A stretch of 64,000 bases of DNA from Hyphomonas neptunium ATCC 15444 (lineage in GTDB: Bacteria; Pseudomonadota; Alphaproteobacteria; Caulobacterales; Hyphomonadaceae). The position numbers were made by a program, and so were the translations under genes. The notes beneath the pieces were generated by a model, which worked only from the letters and a program-made list of their open reading frames with translations, had not been told where the DNA came from and did not search any database. This document shows positions 11,429 through 21,107 of this stretch, in pieces. The stretch spans positions 1,426,001 to 1,490,000 of the forward strand of contig NC_008358.1 in the NCBI RefSeq assembly GCF_000013025.1, given 5' to 3'. The stretch's first letter is position 1, and every line of letters starts with the position of its first letter.

Positions 11429-11500
11429 TGGGCGCCCTGAGGTTGAACTATGGGAGTACACACGTTAGACGTTTTCAGCATTTTACTGGGGGATGCTCTG

Positions 11501-12778
11501 ATGAGCGTGAAAAAACTGCTTGCAATATCACTATTGGCTACGTCGTTTGCTCTTCCTGGATTTTCCGAAGAGCAAATTTGCGACCAGCCTACGCTAACTA
11601 CACGCGAGTATTATGCGTTGCTCAATGCTGCGAGCTTAGATGAGAAGGATTTTCAGGACAGGCTCTCATTCTCTCTTCAGGTTCTCGAAGATGGTGGTTC
11701 GGAATGCGCGCTTCGTCAATTAGCTTTAATAGATCAAGCGATAAGCTTGTTTGCGCTTGAGCGTTTTTCGGAGATGGTTGATTTGCTAGGGCCAATATTT
11801 GAGGGAGATCTCATTAAGCGCCCTGAGATGAAATCTGCTCTTAAGTATCTTGCGGAAGCGGGGGCAGTGTCAGGTTACTGGAGCGGCAAGGCTGACGAAG
11901 TGGAGTCTGCCCTTCAGGGCCATATCAATGTGTTGTTGTCTCCAGCTCCTCAAGATGCCCACTGGATTGCCGAGTTCTTGTCAGTAACTAAAGGGTACAA
12001 GCTTGAAGCAGTTTCGATGGCATCGTTGATACTGGATGAACATCTAAGGCGGGCTTCACAAGCTGAGCGCAACAACTCACGCCCTTCATCTTCAGATCCT
12101 CAGTCGAAACGTCGCCTGAATGCGGCGCTGATGTCGTTATATAATGCTGGGGAAGCAGACAGATTTATCGATTATGTTTCAAGGATAAATTCCGCAGACG
12201 GAATTACTAATCTCGACCTTCTTGCATTGTCGGCTGTTCCTCAAACCTCTGATCCGGCATCCGCCTTGCAGAAGTTGCAAGTCAAAATTGACTATGTGAA
12301 GCTGCGTGACGAGAATGGATATGTATCTCCAGAATTTGGCGCGGCGTTAGCAGGGGCATCAGTGCTTGGTTATCGGGCTGCCGGTCGAATTGAGGATTCC
12401 GAGCGTGAACTTCGGAGTGCGAAAATGCGGTTTGGGGCCGAGTTTGATCCTGAAAAAGCCCTATCGACCGAATTGGTGTGGATGTCTCGCCCAGGAATGT
12501 CCCCACGTATAACAGCGTTTGAGGAAGCAACCCTTCTGGACCCAATTGCTCCGAACTGGCCGTGGGAAGTTAATGATCGAGCTGAAGCGAGCTGTGTGGC
12601 CCAGTTCAATATTGATGAGCAGGGAAAGCCTATCCGGATAAAAGTAGAATGTAGTGACGAGCGATTCGAAAAGTCCGCAACCAACGCGATCAAGCGCGCG
12701 CGATTTGCCCCGCTTATGATAGATGGCAAACCGAAAGTTAGGTATGGAGTAGTCCAGCCCTTGGACTATAAATTGTAA
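11501..12778 (+). CDS. Secreted protein with C-terminal TonB-like domain
   Basis: A 425-residue protein with a signal peptide (MSVKKLLAISLLATSFALPGFS) and an all-helical middle of repeat-like character (TPR-like by eye, about 40-320). The C-terminal TonB-type domain runs about 350-425, with CVAQFNIDEQGKPIRIKV and FEKSATNAIKRARFAPLMIDGKP. Such TonB-C domains occur in periplasmic proteins that span to outer-membrane receptors, though no transmembrane anchor other than the signal is seen. The ATG at 11501 has CTGGGGGA upstream. Base composition is clearly more AT-rich, with codons such as TTA and ATA that neighbours avoid, suggesting transfer. Confidence 0.75.
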   Translation: MSVKKLLAISLLATSFALPGFSEEQICDQPTLTTREYYALLNAASLDEKDFQDRLSFSLQVLEDGGSECALRQLALIDQAISLFALERFSEMVDLLGPIFEGDLIKRPEMKSALKYLAEAGAVSGYWSGKADEVESALQGHINVLLSPAPQDAHWIAEFLSVTKGYKLEAVSMASLILDEHLRRASQAERNNSRPSSSDPQSKRRLNAALMSLYNAGEADRFIDYVSRINSADGITNLDLLALSAVPQTSDPASALQKLQVKIDYVKLRDENGYVSPEFGAALAGASVLGYRAAGRIEDSERELRSAKMRFGAEFDPEKALSTELVWMSRPGMSPRITAFEEATLLDPIAPNWPWEVNDRAEASCVAQFNIDEQGKPIRIKVECSDERFEKSATNAIKRARFAPLMIDGKPKVRYGVVQPLDYKL

Positions 12779-12808
12779 TAATCTCTGTAGAGGGACTTTC
12801 CTGGAAAA

Positions 12809-14650
12809 CTAAGGATCGAGCCGCACTGCGCCCAGAGAAGCATTCCCCACATGCGCCGCATAAACCTTCAGCGCACGGCTCACCTTGCGCGGGCGCTCTT
12901 CCACCGGCTTCCAGGCGGCCGCCCCCTTGGCGTCCATCTCGGCGCGGCGTTTGGCGAACTCTTCGGCTGAAACCTTCGCATTGATCGTCCGGTTCGGGAT
13001 GTCGATCTCGATGATATCCCCTTCGTGCAGAAGCCCGATCGCCCCGCCTTCAGCCGCTTCCGGGCTGACATGCCCGATCGAGAGGCCAGACGTTCCGCCC
13101 GAGAAGCGTCCGTCCGTGATCAGAGCACATTCCTTGCCCAGCTGCATCGCCTTGAGATACGATGTCGGATAGAGCATCTCCTGCATGCCGGGGCCACCGC
13201 GCGGGCCTTCATAGCGGATGATGACGACATCGCCCGCCTTCACGCGCTTCTTCAGGATGCGCTCGCACGCCTCTTCCTGGCTCTCGCAGATCACCGCCGG
13301 GCCGGAAAACTTCAGAATGCTGTCATCCACGCCGGCCGTCTTCACCACGCAGCCCATCTCAGCAATGTTGCCAAACAGCACTGCGAGCCCGCCATCCTTC
13401 GAGAAGGCATGCTTGGCCGAGCGGATGACGCCCTTTTCCCGGTCCGTATCCAGATCTTTATACCGGCGCGCCTGGCTGAACGCCTGCGTCGTGCGAACCC
13501 CGCCCGGCGCCGCCAGGAACAGCTCCTGCACCTCGGGATTGTTCGTTACCGCAATATCCCATTTGCTCAGCGCCTCGGCCATCGTGTCTTCATGGATCGT
13601 GCGCACGGAGGTATCGAGTTTCCCCGCCCGGCCCAGTTCTCCGAGGATGCCGAAAATCCCGCCCGCGCGGTGAACATCTTCCATGTGCACATTCTGCACC
13701 GCGGGCGCCACCTTGCAGAGGCACGGCGTCACCCGGCTCAGCCGGTCAATATCGGCGAGCGTAAAGTCCACCTCGCCCTCACGTGCCATCGCCAGCAGGT
13801 GGAGGATCGTATTGGTCGATCCGCCCATCGCGATGTCCAGCGTGATGGCATTCTCGAACGCCGCCTTGGTGGCAATCCCGCGCGCCGAAACGCCGGTGTC
13901 GCCGCCTTCATAATAGGCTTTGGTCAGCTCCACGATCCGCCGTCCCGCGCGCCGGAACAGCGCCTCGCGGTCAGCATGCGTCGCCAGTGTCGAGCCATTG
14001 CCCGGCAGCGCGAGGCCGAGCGCTTCGGCGAGGCAATTCATCGAGTTGGCCGTAAACATGCCCGAGCACGACCCGCAGGTTGGGCAGGCATTCTTCTCAA
14101 ACTCGTCGACTTCCGCGTCCGTGCGGTCAGGGTTTGCCGCTTCGATCATCGCGTCGATCAGGTCCACCGCGCGCAGCTCGCCATCGATGTTCACCTTGCC
14201 CGCTTCCATCGGCCCGCCGGAAACGAACACGACCGGAATGTCGAGGCGCATCGCGGCCATCATCATGCCGGGCGTGATCTTGTCGCAATTGGAGATGCAC
14301 ACCATCGCGTCCGCGCAGTGGGCGTTGACCATATATTCCACGCTGTCGGCAATGATCTCGCGCGAAGGCAGAGAGTAGAGCATCCCGTCATGGCCCATGG
14401 CGATGCCGTCATCGACCGCAATCGTGTTGAATTCCTTGGCCACGCCGCCGGCCGCCTCGATTTCCCGGGCTACAAGCTGGCCGAGATCCTTCAGGTGCAC
14501 ATGCCCCGGCACGAACTGGGTGAACGAGTTCACCACCGCGATGATCGGCTTGCCGAAATCGCTGTCCGTCATGCCCGTCGCGCGCCAGAGGCCGCGGGCA
14601 CCGGCCATGTTGCGGCCGTGGGTGGAGGTGCGTGAACGGTAGGGGATCAT
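12809..14650 (-). CDS. ilvD: Dihydroxy-acid dehydratase
   Basis: A 613-residue enzyme that dehydrates 2,3-dihydroxy-3-methyl(butan/pentan)oates in valine and isoleucine synthesis. The start [21 protein letters not shown] is canonical. The cluster-binding and active-site segments [25 protein letters not shown] and [18 protein letters not shown] are all present, as is the C-terminal GRFSGGTSG loop. Length matches E. coli IlvD (616). It lies downstream of polA on the same strand with 125 bases between, so it may have its own promoter. Cytoplasmic. Confidence 0.97.
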   Translation of the reverse strand: MIPYRSRTSTHGRNMAGARGLWRATGMTDSDFGKPIIAVVNSFTQFVPGHVHLKDLGQLVAREIEAAGGVAKEFNTIAVDDGIAMGHDGMLYSLPSREIIADSVEYMVNAHCADAMVCISNCDKITPGMMMAAMRLDIPVVFVSGGPMEAGKVNIDGELRAVDLIDAMIEAANPDRTDAEVDEFEKNACPTCGSCSGMFTANSMNCLAEALGLALPGNGSTLATHADREALFRRAGRRIVELTKAYYEGGDTGVSARGIATKAAFENAITLDIAMGGSTNTILHLLAMAREGEVDFTLADIDRLSRVTPCLCKVAPAVQNVHMEDVHRAGGIFGILGELGRAGKLDTSVRTIHEDTMAEALSKWDIAVTNNPEVQELFLAAPGGVRTTQAFSQARRYKDLDTDREKGVIRSAKHAFSKDGGLAVLFGNIAEMGCVVKTAGVDDSILKFSGPAVICESQEEACERILKKRVKAGDVVIIRYEGPRGGPGMQEMLYPTSYLKAMQLGKECALITDGRFSGGTSGLSIGHVSPEAAEGGAIGLLHEGDIIEIDIPNRTINAKVSAEEFAKRRAEMDAKGAAAWKPVEERPRKVSRALKVYAAHVGNASLGAVRLDP

Positions 14651-14710
14651 GGGCTCAGGTCTCGCAGTTTCCGCAAAATTTTGCCTTCCGGAGCGGAAAT
14701 GGGGCCGGAA

Positions 14711-14728
14711 AGCGGTGAATTCACCCGC
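14711..14728. repeat. Inverted repeat between polA and ilvD
   Basis: A hairpin AGC-GGTGAATTCACC-CGCT whose core is a perfect 12-base palindrome. On the minus strand it follows polA and precedes ilvD, with only a few T after it. It could be a weak polA terminator or an operator for ilvD. Confidence 0.35.
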
Positions 14729-14775
14729 TCTTTAACATCTGCGGGAAAGATTGGAATGGGGGGATGTAAGCGGTC

Positions 14776-17565
14776 CTAGTGCGCCGCCGCCCAAGTATCC
14801 GCCGCCTTGGCCTCCACCACCAGCGGCACGGAGAGCCTCAGCGACGGCCCATCGGCCGCCGCCATCGTCTTCTGCACCAGCTTGATCAGCTTCTCGGCCT
14901 CTTTCTCCGGGCATTCGAAGACAAGTTCATCATGCACCTGCAGCAGCATCTGAGCCTTCAGTCCCGCCTCTGCCAACGCCTCCGGCATCCGGATCATCGC
15001 GCGCTTGATGATGTCCGCCGCTGAGCCCTGGATCGGCGCGTTGATCGCCTGGCGCTCGGCAAAGGAGCGCGCCGGGCCCTTGCTCTTGATGTCGGGCAAA
15101 TGGATCTTCCGCCCGAAAGCCGTCTTCACAAAGCCCGTCGCGCGCGCAAACTCCTTAGTTTCGTCCATATACTGACGAATGCCGGGGAAGCGCTCGAAAT
15201 AGGTCTTGATATACTGGTTCGCCTCGCCCGAAGGAATGCCCAGCTGGCGGCCAAGCCCAAAGCCGGAGATGCCATAGATGATGCCGAAATTGATCGCCTT
15301 GGCCTGCCGGCGCACCATCGGGTCCATGCCTTCAATGGGCACGCCGAACATCTCGCTCGCCGTCATCGCGTGAATGTCGAGCCCGTCCTTGAACGCCTGT
15401 TTCAGCGCCGGAATATCTGCCATATGCGCCAGAATGCGCAGCTCGATCTGGGAATAGTCGGCCGAGACCAGCACATTGCCTTCCTCGGCGATGAACGCCT
15501 GGCGTATCTTGCGGCCTTCTTCGGTCCGTACCGGGATGTTCTGGAGGTTGGGATCGGTCGAGGACAGTCGCCCCGTCTGCGCGCCCGCCATCATATAGCT
15601 GGTGTGAACGCGGCCCGTCTTCTTGTTGATCGCCGCCTGCAACGCCTCGGTATAGGTTGAGCGCAGCTTCGACAGCATCCGCCAGTCGACAATCGTGCGG
15701 GGCAGGGCGTGACCGTCTGCGGCAAGGCCCTCCAGCACATCGCCATCGGTTACCCAGGCGCCGGTCTTGGTCTTCTTCCCGCCCGGCAAATTCATCTCGT
15801 CAAAGAGGATTTCGCCAAGCTGCTTCGGAGAGCCGATATTGAAGCTGCGCCCGGCCTGCTCATGTGCCTCGGCCTCCAGCGCGGCCATGCGCTGGTTGAA
15901 GTCTGCCGAGAGGCGCGAGAGCATGTCCCGGTCCACCTTGACCCCCGCCTGTTCCATCTCTGCCAGCACGGGGCCCAGCGGGCGGTCCAGCGTTTCGTAA
16001 ACCGCCGTCACCTGCTCGGTGCGCAGGCGAGGTTTGAGCGCCTGCCAGAGGCGCAGGGTCACATCCGCGTCTTCAGCCGCGTATTCCGTCGCCTTGTCCA
16101 GCGCCACCTGCGCAAAGCTTTTCTGCGCCTTCCCGGTCCCTGCCACATCCTTGAAGGTAATCGGCTTGTGGCCAAGATAGCGCTCGGACAGATCGTCCAT
16201 CCCATGGCCGTGAATGCCGGCGTTGAGCGCGAACGAGATCAGCATCGTGTCATCAATCGGATGCACATGGATCTTGTGCTGCGCAAACACGCTGAGATCA
16301 TATTTAATGTTCTGGCCAATCTTCAGAACGGCCGGATCTTCCAGCATTGGCTTCAGCACTTTCAGCGCTTCGGCCATCTTGATCTGGCGCGGCGGATCGG
16401 CGCCAAACATATCGCCATCGCCCTTGGCTTCCGGGTCCACATGCGCCAGCGGAATGTAGCACGCTTCGCCGGGGGCAAGCGCCAGTGACACGCCCACCAG
16501 CCCGCCGGATACCGAATCCAGACTGTCCGTCTCCGTATCAACCGCTACATGTCCCTGCGCCGTCGCGCGCGCCACCCAGTCTTCCAGCGTTTTCAGGTCG
16601 CGGATGCAGGCATAGGCCGAAACATCAAACGGCTGCGCCTCGGGGGCGGGGGCCTCGATGGCGCCTTCCAGCTCCATCTGCTCGCGCACGCGCCGGGTGA
16701 TGGTGCGGAATTCCATTTCCTCCAGAAAGCCGATCAGCACTTTGGGATCAGGATCCTGCACCGCCAGTTCCTCCACGGGAAGAACAACCGGAACATCCTC
16801 CTTGAGCTGAACAAGCTGTTTGGACACGCGCACCTGATCGGCAAAATTGATCAGCGTCTCGCGCCGCTTGGGCTGTTTGATTTCGCCCGCCCGCTCCAGC
16901 AGGGCCTCAACCGTGCCATATTCGCCAAGCAGCTGCGCCGCCGTCTTGATGCCGATGCCGGGCGCGCCGGGCACATTGTCCACGCTGTCGCCGGAGAGGG
17001 ATTGCACATCCACAACACCTTCCGGCCCCACGCCGAACTTCTCGATCACATCGTCCCGGCCCAGCAGCTTGTTCTTCATCGGGTCCAGCATCAGCACCTT
17101 GTCGGTGATCAGCTGCATCAGGTCCTTGTCTGAGGAAACGATGGTCACCCGCGCGCCCTTGGCTTCGGCGAGCCGCGCATAGGTCGCGATCAGGTCGTCT
17201 GCCTCAAAGCCCGTCTGCTCGATCGCATGGGCGGCAAACGCCACCGCTGCGCGGCGCACGAGCGGAAACTGCGGCACCAGCTCCTCGGGCGGGTCAGACC
17301 GGTTGGCCTTGTAGAGGGGATAAATCTCGTTCCGGAATGTGTCACCCGAAGCATCAAAGATGCAGGCAAAATGCGTCGGGCGTTCCTTGCCTTTCAGGTC
17401 TTCCAACAGCTTGAACAGCATGTTGCAGAACCCCGCCACCGCGCCCACGGGCAGGCCATCAGAGGCGCGCGTCAGCGGGGGCAGGGCATGGAAGGCGCGG
17501 AACACATAGGCGCTCGCATCTATAAGGTAGAGGTGGCTGTCCTGAGTGATGGGCGCCGTGGCCAT
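14776..17565 (-). CDS. polA: DNA polymerase I
   Basis: A 929-residue polymerase with three domains. The 5'-3' exonuclease (about 1-290) starts LYLIDASAYVFRAFHALPPL. The 3'-5' proofreading domain (about 310-510) keeps VDTETDS, the GQNIKYDL aspartate and YAAEDAD, so proofreading looks intact. The polymerase domain has DYSQIELRILAH, RRQAKAINFGIIYG and VHDELVFECP. It fills repair gaps and removes RNA primers. Monocistronic by appearance; cytoplasmic, nucleoid-associated. The length is normal for alphaproteobacterial PolA. Confidence 0.97.
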   Translation of the reverse strand: MATAPITQDSHLYLIDASAYVFRAFHALPPLTRASDGLPVGAVAGFCNMLFKLLEDLKGKERPTHFACIFDASGDTFRNEIYPLYKANRSDPPEELVPQFPLVRRAAVAFAAHAIEQTGFEADDLIATYARLAEAKGARVTIVSSDKDLMQLITDKVLMLDPMKNKLLGRDDVIEKFGVGPEGVVDVQSLSGDSVDNVPGAPGIGIKTAAQLLGEYGTVEALLERAGEIKQPKRRETLINFADQVRVSKQLVQLKEDVPVVLPVEELAVQDPDPKVLIGFLEEMEFRTITRRVREQMELEGAIEAPAPEAQPFDVSAYACIRDLKTLEDWVARATAQGHVAVDTETDSLDSVSGGLVGVSLALAPGEACYIPLAHVDPEAKGDGDMFGADPPRQIKMAEALKVLKPMLEDPAVLKIGQNIKYDLSVFAQHKIHVHPIDDTMLISFALNAGIHGHGMDDLSERYLGHKPITFKDVAGTGKAQKSFAQVALDKATEYAAEDADVTLRLWQALKPRLRTEQVTAVYETLDRPLGPVLAEMEQAGVKVDRDMLSRLSADFNQRMAALEAEAHEQAGRSFNIGSPKQLGEILFDEMNLPGGKKTKTGAWVTDGDVLEGLAADGHALPRTIVDWRMLSKLRSTYTEALQAAINKKTGRVHTSYMMAGAQTGRLSSTDPNLQNIPVRTEEGRKIRQAFIAEEGNVLVSADYSQIELRILAHMADIPALKQAFKDGLDIHAMTASEMFGVPIEGMDPMVRRQAKAINFGIIYGISGFGLGRQLGIPSGEANQYIKTYFERFPGIRQYMDETKEFARATGFVKTAFGRKIHLPDIKSKGPARSFAERQAINAPIQGSAADIIKRAMIRMPEALAEAGLKAQMLLQVHDELVFECPEKEAEKLIKLVQKTMAAADGPSLRLSVPLVVEAKAADTWAAAH

Positions 17566-17733
17566 GTGCGATTCCTTTGATTTGTTCCCGGTTTAGCCCG
17601 CAAGCGCGGCCACGTCACCCGCCGGGTCAGAAATCGCGCGGATCGCCCGCCGTTTCGGCACCTGTCTCTTTCGTAACGCGCCGGATCGAAATTAGGCTTT
17701 TCCGTGGCAACGGGGGTGTGCTACTTTTATCAC

Positions 17734-18207
17734 ATGGACCGTGATCTGGACTTCGAAGAAGTGACGGCCCTCATTCCGGCAGTGCAGAAGCACGTGCGGA
17801 AGGCGCCGTGGCACTTGGCCCTCATAGGGGGCATCGCCGTGTTGTGGAGCCTGCTGGGCGTCTTCGACCTGCTGGCGATGGTCACCCGTTTTGCCCCCTA
17901 TATGAACCAGATGCCGGAGCTGACGCGGGAGTTCATCTATGAGCTTCCCTTCTGGGTGCTCGGCCTGCGCGCGGTCGCCGTAGCTGCCTCGCTGATCGGC
18001 GCGGTGCTGCTGATGCGCAAGCGTCTCGCCGCCGTCCGCACGCTCGCGCTTGGCGCCACCGCCACCATTTTCGGCACCGGCTTCAGCTTCGCCGGCCATG
18101 TTCCCGATGACCCGACTATTCAGGCCGTATCGGTCTTCACCATCGTGGTGTCGGTACTCCTTCTCTACTACGCGCAGACCTGGGCCAAGCTCGGCGTTCT
18201 GAAATAG
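17734..18207 (+). CDS. Four-helix membrane protein (paralogue of the next gene)
   Basis: A 157-residue protein from the ATG at 17734 (MDRDLDFEEVTALIP...), with hydrophobic segments at about 35-55, 78-100, 112-130 and 133-150. Segments WSLLGVFDLLAMVTR and LLMRKRLAAVRTL align by eye with WNGFGCFDFTMTVTR and LLMKKRLAVLLF of the downstream gene, so the two are tandem paralogues. No function is known. An earlier start at 17704 is possible but adds a sequence unlike the paralogue. Confidence 0.7.
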   Translation: MDRDLDFEEVTALIPAVQKHVRKAPWHLALIGGIAVLWSLLGVFDLLAMVTRFAPYMNQMPELTREFIYELPFWVLGLRAVAVAASLIGAVLLMRKRLAAVRTLALGATATIFGTGFSFAGHVPDDPTIQAVSVFTIVVSVLLLYYAQTWAKLGVLK

Positions 18208-18291
18208 CGCCCCACCGCAAGCGATTGCCTCCCTCTGAATTCGGCGTACACTTACGCAGCGTCAATAGAGCTGTCTGGGGAGGCCGCGCAC

Positions 18292-18732
18292 ATGACCGAA
18301 GACACTTCCGTAATTTCACCGCGTGCCAGCTGGCACCTCTGGGCCGTCGGCATTCTCGGCGTCCTGTGGAACGGCTTTGGCTGTTTCGATTTCACCATGA
18401 CCGTCACCCGCAATGAGGGCTACCTCGCCGGCTATCCCGAAGAGATGCTGGCCTATTGGTTCGCCATGCCCTGGTGGATCTTCGCCCTCTGGGCCGTGGG
18501 CGTCTTCGGCGGCCTTCTGGGCAGCCTCGCCCTGCTGATGAAGAAGCGCCTGGCCGTGCTCCTCTTCGCGGCCTCACTGCTGGCCGCCATCATCAGCAAC
18601 ATCATAGGCATGACGGATACCGACGCGCCGAAAATGGAAGGCACGGAGATTATCCCCGTCATAATCATCGCCCTTGCCGCAGCGTTCCTGGCCTATGCCT
18701 ACTGGCAATCCCGCCGCGGCGTCTTGCGCTGA
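18292..18732 (+). CDS. Four-helix membrane protein (paralogue of the previous gene)
   Basis: A 146-residue integral membrane protein (MTEDTSVISPRASWHLW...), with segments at about 15-35, 55-78, 85-103 and 118-135, and a conserved FDFTMTVTRNEGYLAGYP loop between helices 1 and 2. It follows its paralogue by 84 bases with GGGGAGG before the ATG. Proteins of this size and topology are widespread and uncharacterised in Hyphomonadaceae and sphingomonads. A membrane-localised role is all that can be inferred. Confidence 0.78.
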   Translation: MTEDTSVISPRASWHLWAVGILGVLWNGFGCFDFTMTVTRNEGYLAGYPEEMLAYWFAMPWWIFALWAVGVFGGLLGSLALLMKKRLAVLLFAASLLAAIISNIIGMTDTDAPKMEGTEIIPVIIIALAAAFLAYAYWQSRRGVLR

Positions 18733-18778
18733 GCCGGATTCCCACTAGCCTCCCGGCCGAAAGTCTAGGGAGGACAAC

Positions 18779-19804
18779 ATGGTCAACGAAAAGAACCTGA
18801 CATGGGTGCTGCGCAAGCGGCCCGTCGGCGATCTGCAACAGGGCGACCTGGAGCTGGTCGAAAGCGCGCTCACCCAGCTCGAAGACGGGCAGGTGCGCGC
18901 CAAGACCATCTACCTCTCGCTCGATCCCACCAACCGCATCTGGATGAGCGATGTGGACGCCTACCTGCCGCCCGTCGGCATCGGTGACGCCATGCGCGGC
19001 GGCGGCCTCAGCGTCATCACCGAGAGCCGCTTTGACGGCCTTGAGCCCGGCGACATCGTCAATACCGGCCTCGCCGGCTGGGCGATCTACAACACGCTGC
19101 CGGGCGCCTCGCTCGCCAAGCTGCCCAAGCTCCCCGGCGTCCCGCTCACAGCCTTCATGGGGCCCCTCGGCGCCACCGGCATGACCGCCTATTTCGGCCT
19201 GATGGACATCGCCAAGCCCAAAGCGGGCGAAACCGTTGTCGTCTCCGCCGCGGCCGGCGCCGTCGGCTCGATGGTCGGCCAGATCGCCAAGATCCAGGGC
19301 TGCCGCGTTGTCGGCATCGCAGGCGGCGCAGACAAATGCCGCTGGCTCACCGAAACGGCCGGCTTCGACGCCGCCATCGACTACAAGAACGAAGACGTCG
19401 GCAAGGCCCTCGACAAGCATTGTCCAAACGGCATCGACATCAACTTCGAGAATGTCGGCGGCAAGATCATGGACGAAGTCATCGCCCGCCTGAACGACTT
19501 CTCGCGCATGCCGCTCTGCGGCCTCATCTCCACCTACAACGCCACAGACCCCGTGCCCGGCCCCTACAACTTCTCAAACCTCCTGATGCGGCGCACGCTG
19601 GTGAAAGGCTTCATCGTCATCGACTATTTCCCCCGCTTCCCGGAGGGCATGCAGCAGATGGCGCAGTGGTTCATGGAGGGGAAACTCAAATACGAGACCG
19701 ACATCGTCGACGGTTTCGAGAAAGCCCCCGCCAGCCTCTCGCGCCTCTTCGAGGGCAAAAATCTCGGCAAACTCGTCGTCCAGGTCAGCCCCGAGCCGGT
19801 TTAA
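18779..19804 (+). CDS. NADP-dependent MDR-family oxidoreductase (CurA/PTGR-like)
   Basis: A 341-residue zinc-independent medium-chain reductase. The N-terminal part has LSLDPTNRIWM (leukotriene B4 dehydrogenase type) and the Rossmann stretch VVSAAAGAVGSMVGQIAKIQGCRVVGIAGG near residues 151-180. DINFENVGGKIMDEVI and FIVIDYFPRFPEGM follow, both marks of the CurA/PTGR group. No zinc ligands are seen. Such enzymes reduce the double bond of enones with NADPH, often as detoxification. GGGAGGACAAC precedes the ATG. Cytoplasmic; substrate unknown. Confidence 0.9.
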   Translation: MVNEKNLTWVLRKRPVGDLQQGDLELVESALTQLEDGQVRAKTIYLSLDPTNRIWMSDVDAYLPPVGIGDAMRGGGLSVITESRFDGLEPGDIVNTGLAGWAIYNTLPGASLAKLPKLPGVPLTAFMGPLGATGMTAYFGLMDIAKPKAGETVVVSAAAGAVGSMVGQIAKIQGCRVVGIAGGADKCRWLTETAGFDAAIDYKNEDVGKALDKHCPNGIDINFENVGGKIMDEVIARLNDFSRMPLCGLISTYNATDPVPGPYNFSNLLMRRTLVKGFIVIDYFPRFPEGMQQMAQWFMEGKLKYETDIVDGFEKAPASLSRLFEGKNLGKLVVQVSPEPV

Positions 19805-19875
19805 GCCTCCGGTTCAGCTTGCATTCATTTCCCGCATTACCAAACTGTCATCAGCAGGTTGGTGGGAGGTGACAC

Positions 19876-20244
19876 ATGCTGAGACGAGTGACGGGGACCG
19901 CGCGGATATGGATTGCAGGCGCAGCGCTGATGAGCGTTGGCGCCTGTTCCCACTCAGACTGGGAGGCGATTGCCACCGGGCTCGACATGGCGGCAGACGA
20001 CATGGCCGTCACGCTGACCCAGGTCGCCCCCTATGGCTGCGATTACAACGCGCAGGGCTATGCCGTCTGCGACGACACCGGCGACGGCTTTGCAGACCGC
20101 TACGCCGAAGATGGCTGGGACTATGTGCCCGTTTATTCATCAGGCCCGCTCATCCGCGTGAATGATTACGGCGAAGCCTATCAGTATGATGGTGGCTGCG
20201 ACTGCTGGTATCGCGAGCCATCGCTGGACACCTACCCGGACTAG
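19876..20244 (+). CDS. Small predicted lipoprotein
   Basis: A 122-residue protein with a signal of the lipoprotein type (hydrophobic run, then SVGAC at about residues 20-24). A short acidic domain rich in Asp, Gly, Tyr and Cys follows, including DYNAQGYAVCDDTGDGFADRYAEDGWDYVPVY; the DDTGDGFADR part resembles a calcium-binding loop. Not recognised. GGTGGGAGGTGACAC precedes the start. It likely sits on the periplasmic face of a membrane. Confidence 0.65.
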   Translation: MLRRVTGTARIWIAGAALMSVGACSHSDWEAIATGLDMAADDMAVTLTQVAPYGCDYNAQGYAVCDDTGDGFADRYAEDGWDYVPVYSSGPLIRVNDYGEAYQYDGGCDCWYREPSLDTYPD

Positions 20245-20331
20245 CAGCCGGCACCCGGCAACTCGCCGCTTGCGCCGGCGCGGCGCCGCTGTTCATATGA
20301 ATGCGGGAAACGACGGCTTAGGAGAACACGG

Positions 20332-21105
20332 ATGCGGTTGCGGCATCTGTTTGCAGGGACGCTCCTCTGGGCCGCCTGCGCGGCTTGGCCGGCGCAGGCG
20401 GAGCCTGTCGCCGAAGACGTTCCGCTGAAAGACTGGGCCGTCGGCATCCTCGCGGCAGACTGGCGCGACAGCGAAGGCGCCCCCATTGAGGCCTTCGAGA
20501 ACGCCCGGCGGGATCTCGCTCGCGCCTTTGCCGATGTCGGCTTTGATGCGGACAACATCACCCAGCTGTCGCTGCGGCCGGAACAGCCCGGCGGCGCCGC
20601 CCTGCGCTCGGACGAGGTCTTCACCGCTTTCGAGCAGCAGGCACAGTCGGCGCAGGCCGGATGCCTCCTTTACTTCACCTCGCACGGCGTACCCGAAGGC
20701 ATGGTGCTGGGCGGCGAAGGCCTGCTCAGCCCGGCGCAGCTCAACGGTCTCGTTGGCCAATGGTGTGGCGAGCGGCCAACGGTCGTGGTCGTCTCGGCGT
20801 GCTATTCGGGCGTCTTCGTGCCTGTGCTTGCTGCGCCAAACCGTCTCGTGATGACCGCCGCGCGGTCAGACCGCTCCTCCTTCGGCTGCGGCGCGGGCGC
20901 GATCTATCCGGTCTTTGACAATTGCGTGCTCGACTCGCTCACCAGCGCCGATGACTTCGTGCATCTCGCCCGGCTCACGCGCCAGTGCGTTACCCTGCGC
21001 GAGCGGGAACAACGCCTCTGGCCGCCCTCAGAGCCCCAGGCGCAGATCGGCACGGATGTCGACGATCTGTTCGTTTTCCTGAACTTTGAGCGCCCGGCGC
21101 CCTGA
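20332..21105 (+). CDS. Periplasmic C13-family (caspase-fold) peptidase
   Basis: A 257-residue protein with a signal peptide cleaved near AWPAQA/EP. The catalytic dyad is visible: His in FTSHGVPEGMVLGG (about 117) and Cys in VVVSACYSGVFVP (about 157), the arrangement of clan CD peptidases such as legumain-like C13. Bacterial members are uncharacterised periplasmic or membrane proteins. It follows the small lipoprotein gene by 87 bases on the same strand. Its substrate is unknown; the family prefers cleavage after a specific P1 residue such as Asn in eukaryotes. Confidence 0.85.
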   Translation: MRLRHLFAGTLLWAACAAWPAQAEPVAEDVPLKDWAVGILAADWRDSEGAPIEAFENARRDLARAFADVGFDADNITQLSLRPEQPGGAALRSDEVFTAFEQQAQSAQAGCLLYFTSHGVPEGMVLGGEGLLSPAQLNGLVGQWCGERPTVVVVSACYSGVFVPVLAAPNRLVMTAARSDRSSFGCGAGAIYPVFDNCVLDSLTSADDFVHLARLTRQCVTLREREQRLWPPSEPQAQIGTDVDDLFVFLNFERPAP

Positions 21106-21107
21106 AC

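Noticed and set aside
11254-11481. Minus-strand open frame with a protein-like tail (LALLVRGRSGLMVVEG)
   Set aside because: It has no ribosome site or family match and covers the structured intergenic stretch; the RNA-level structure explains the sequence better.
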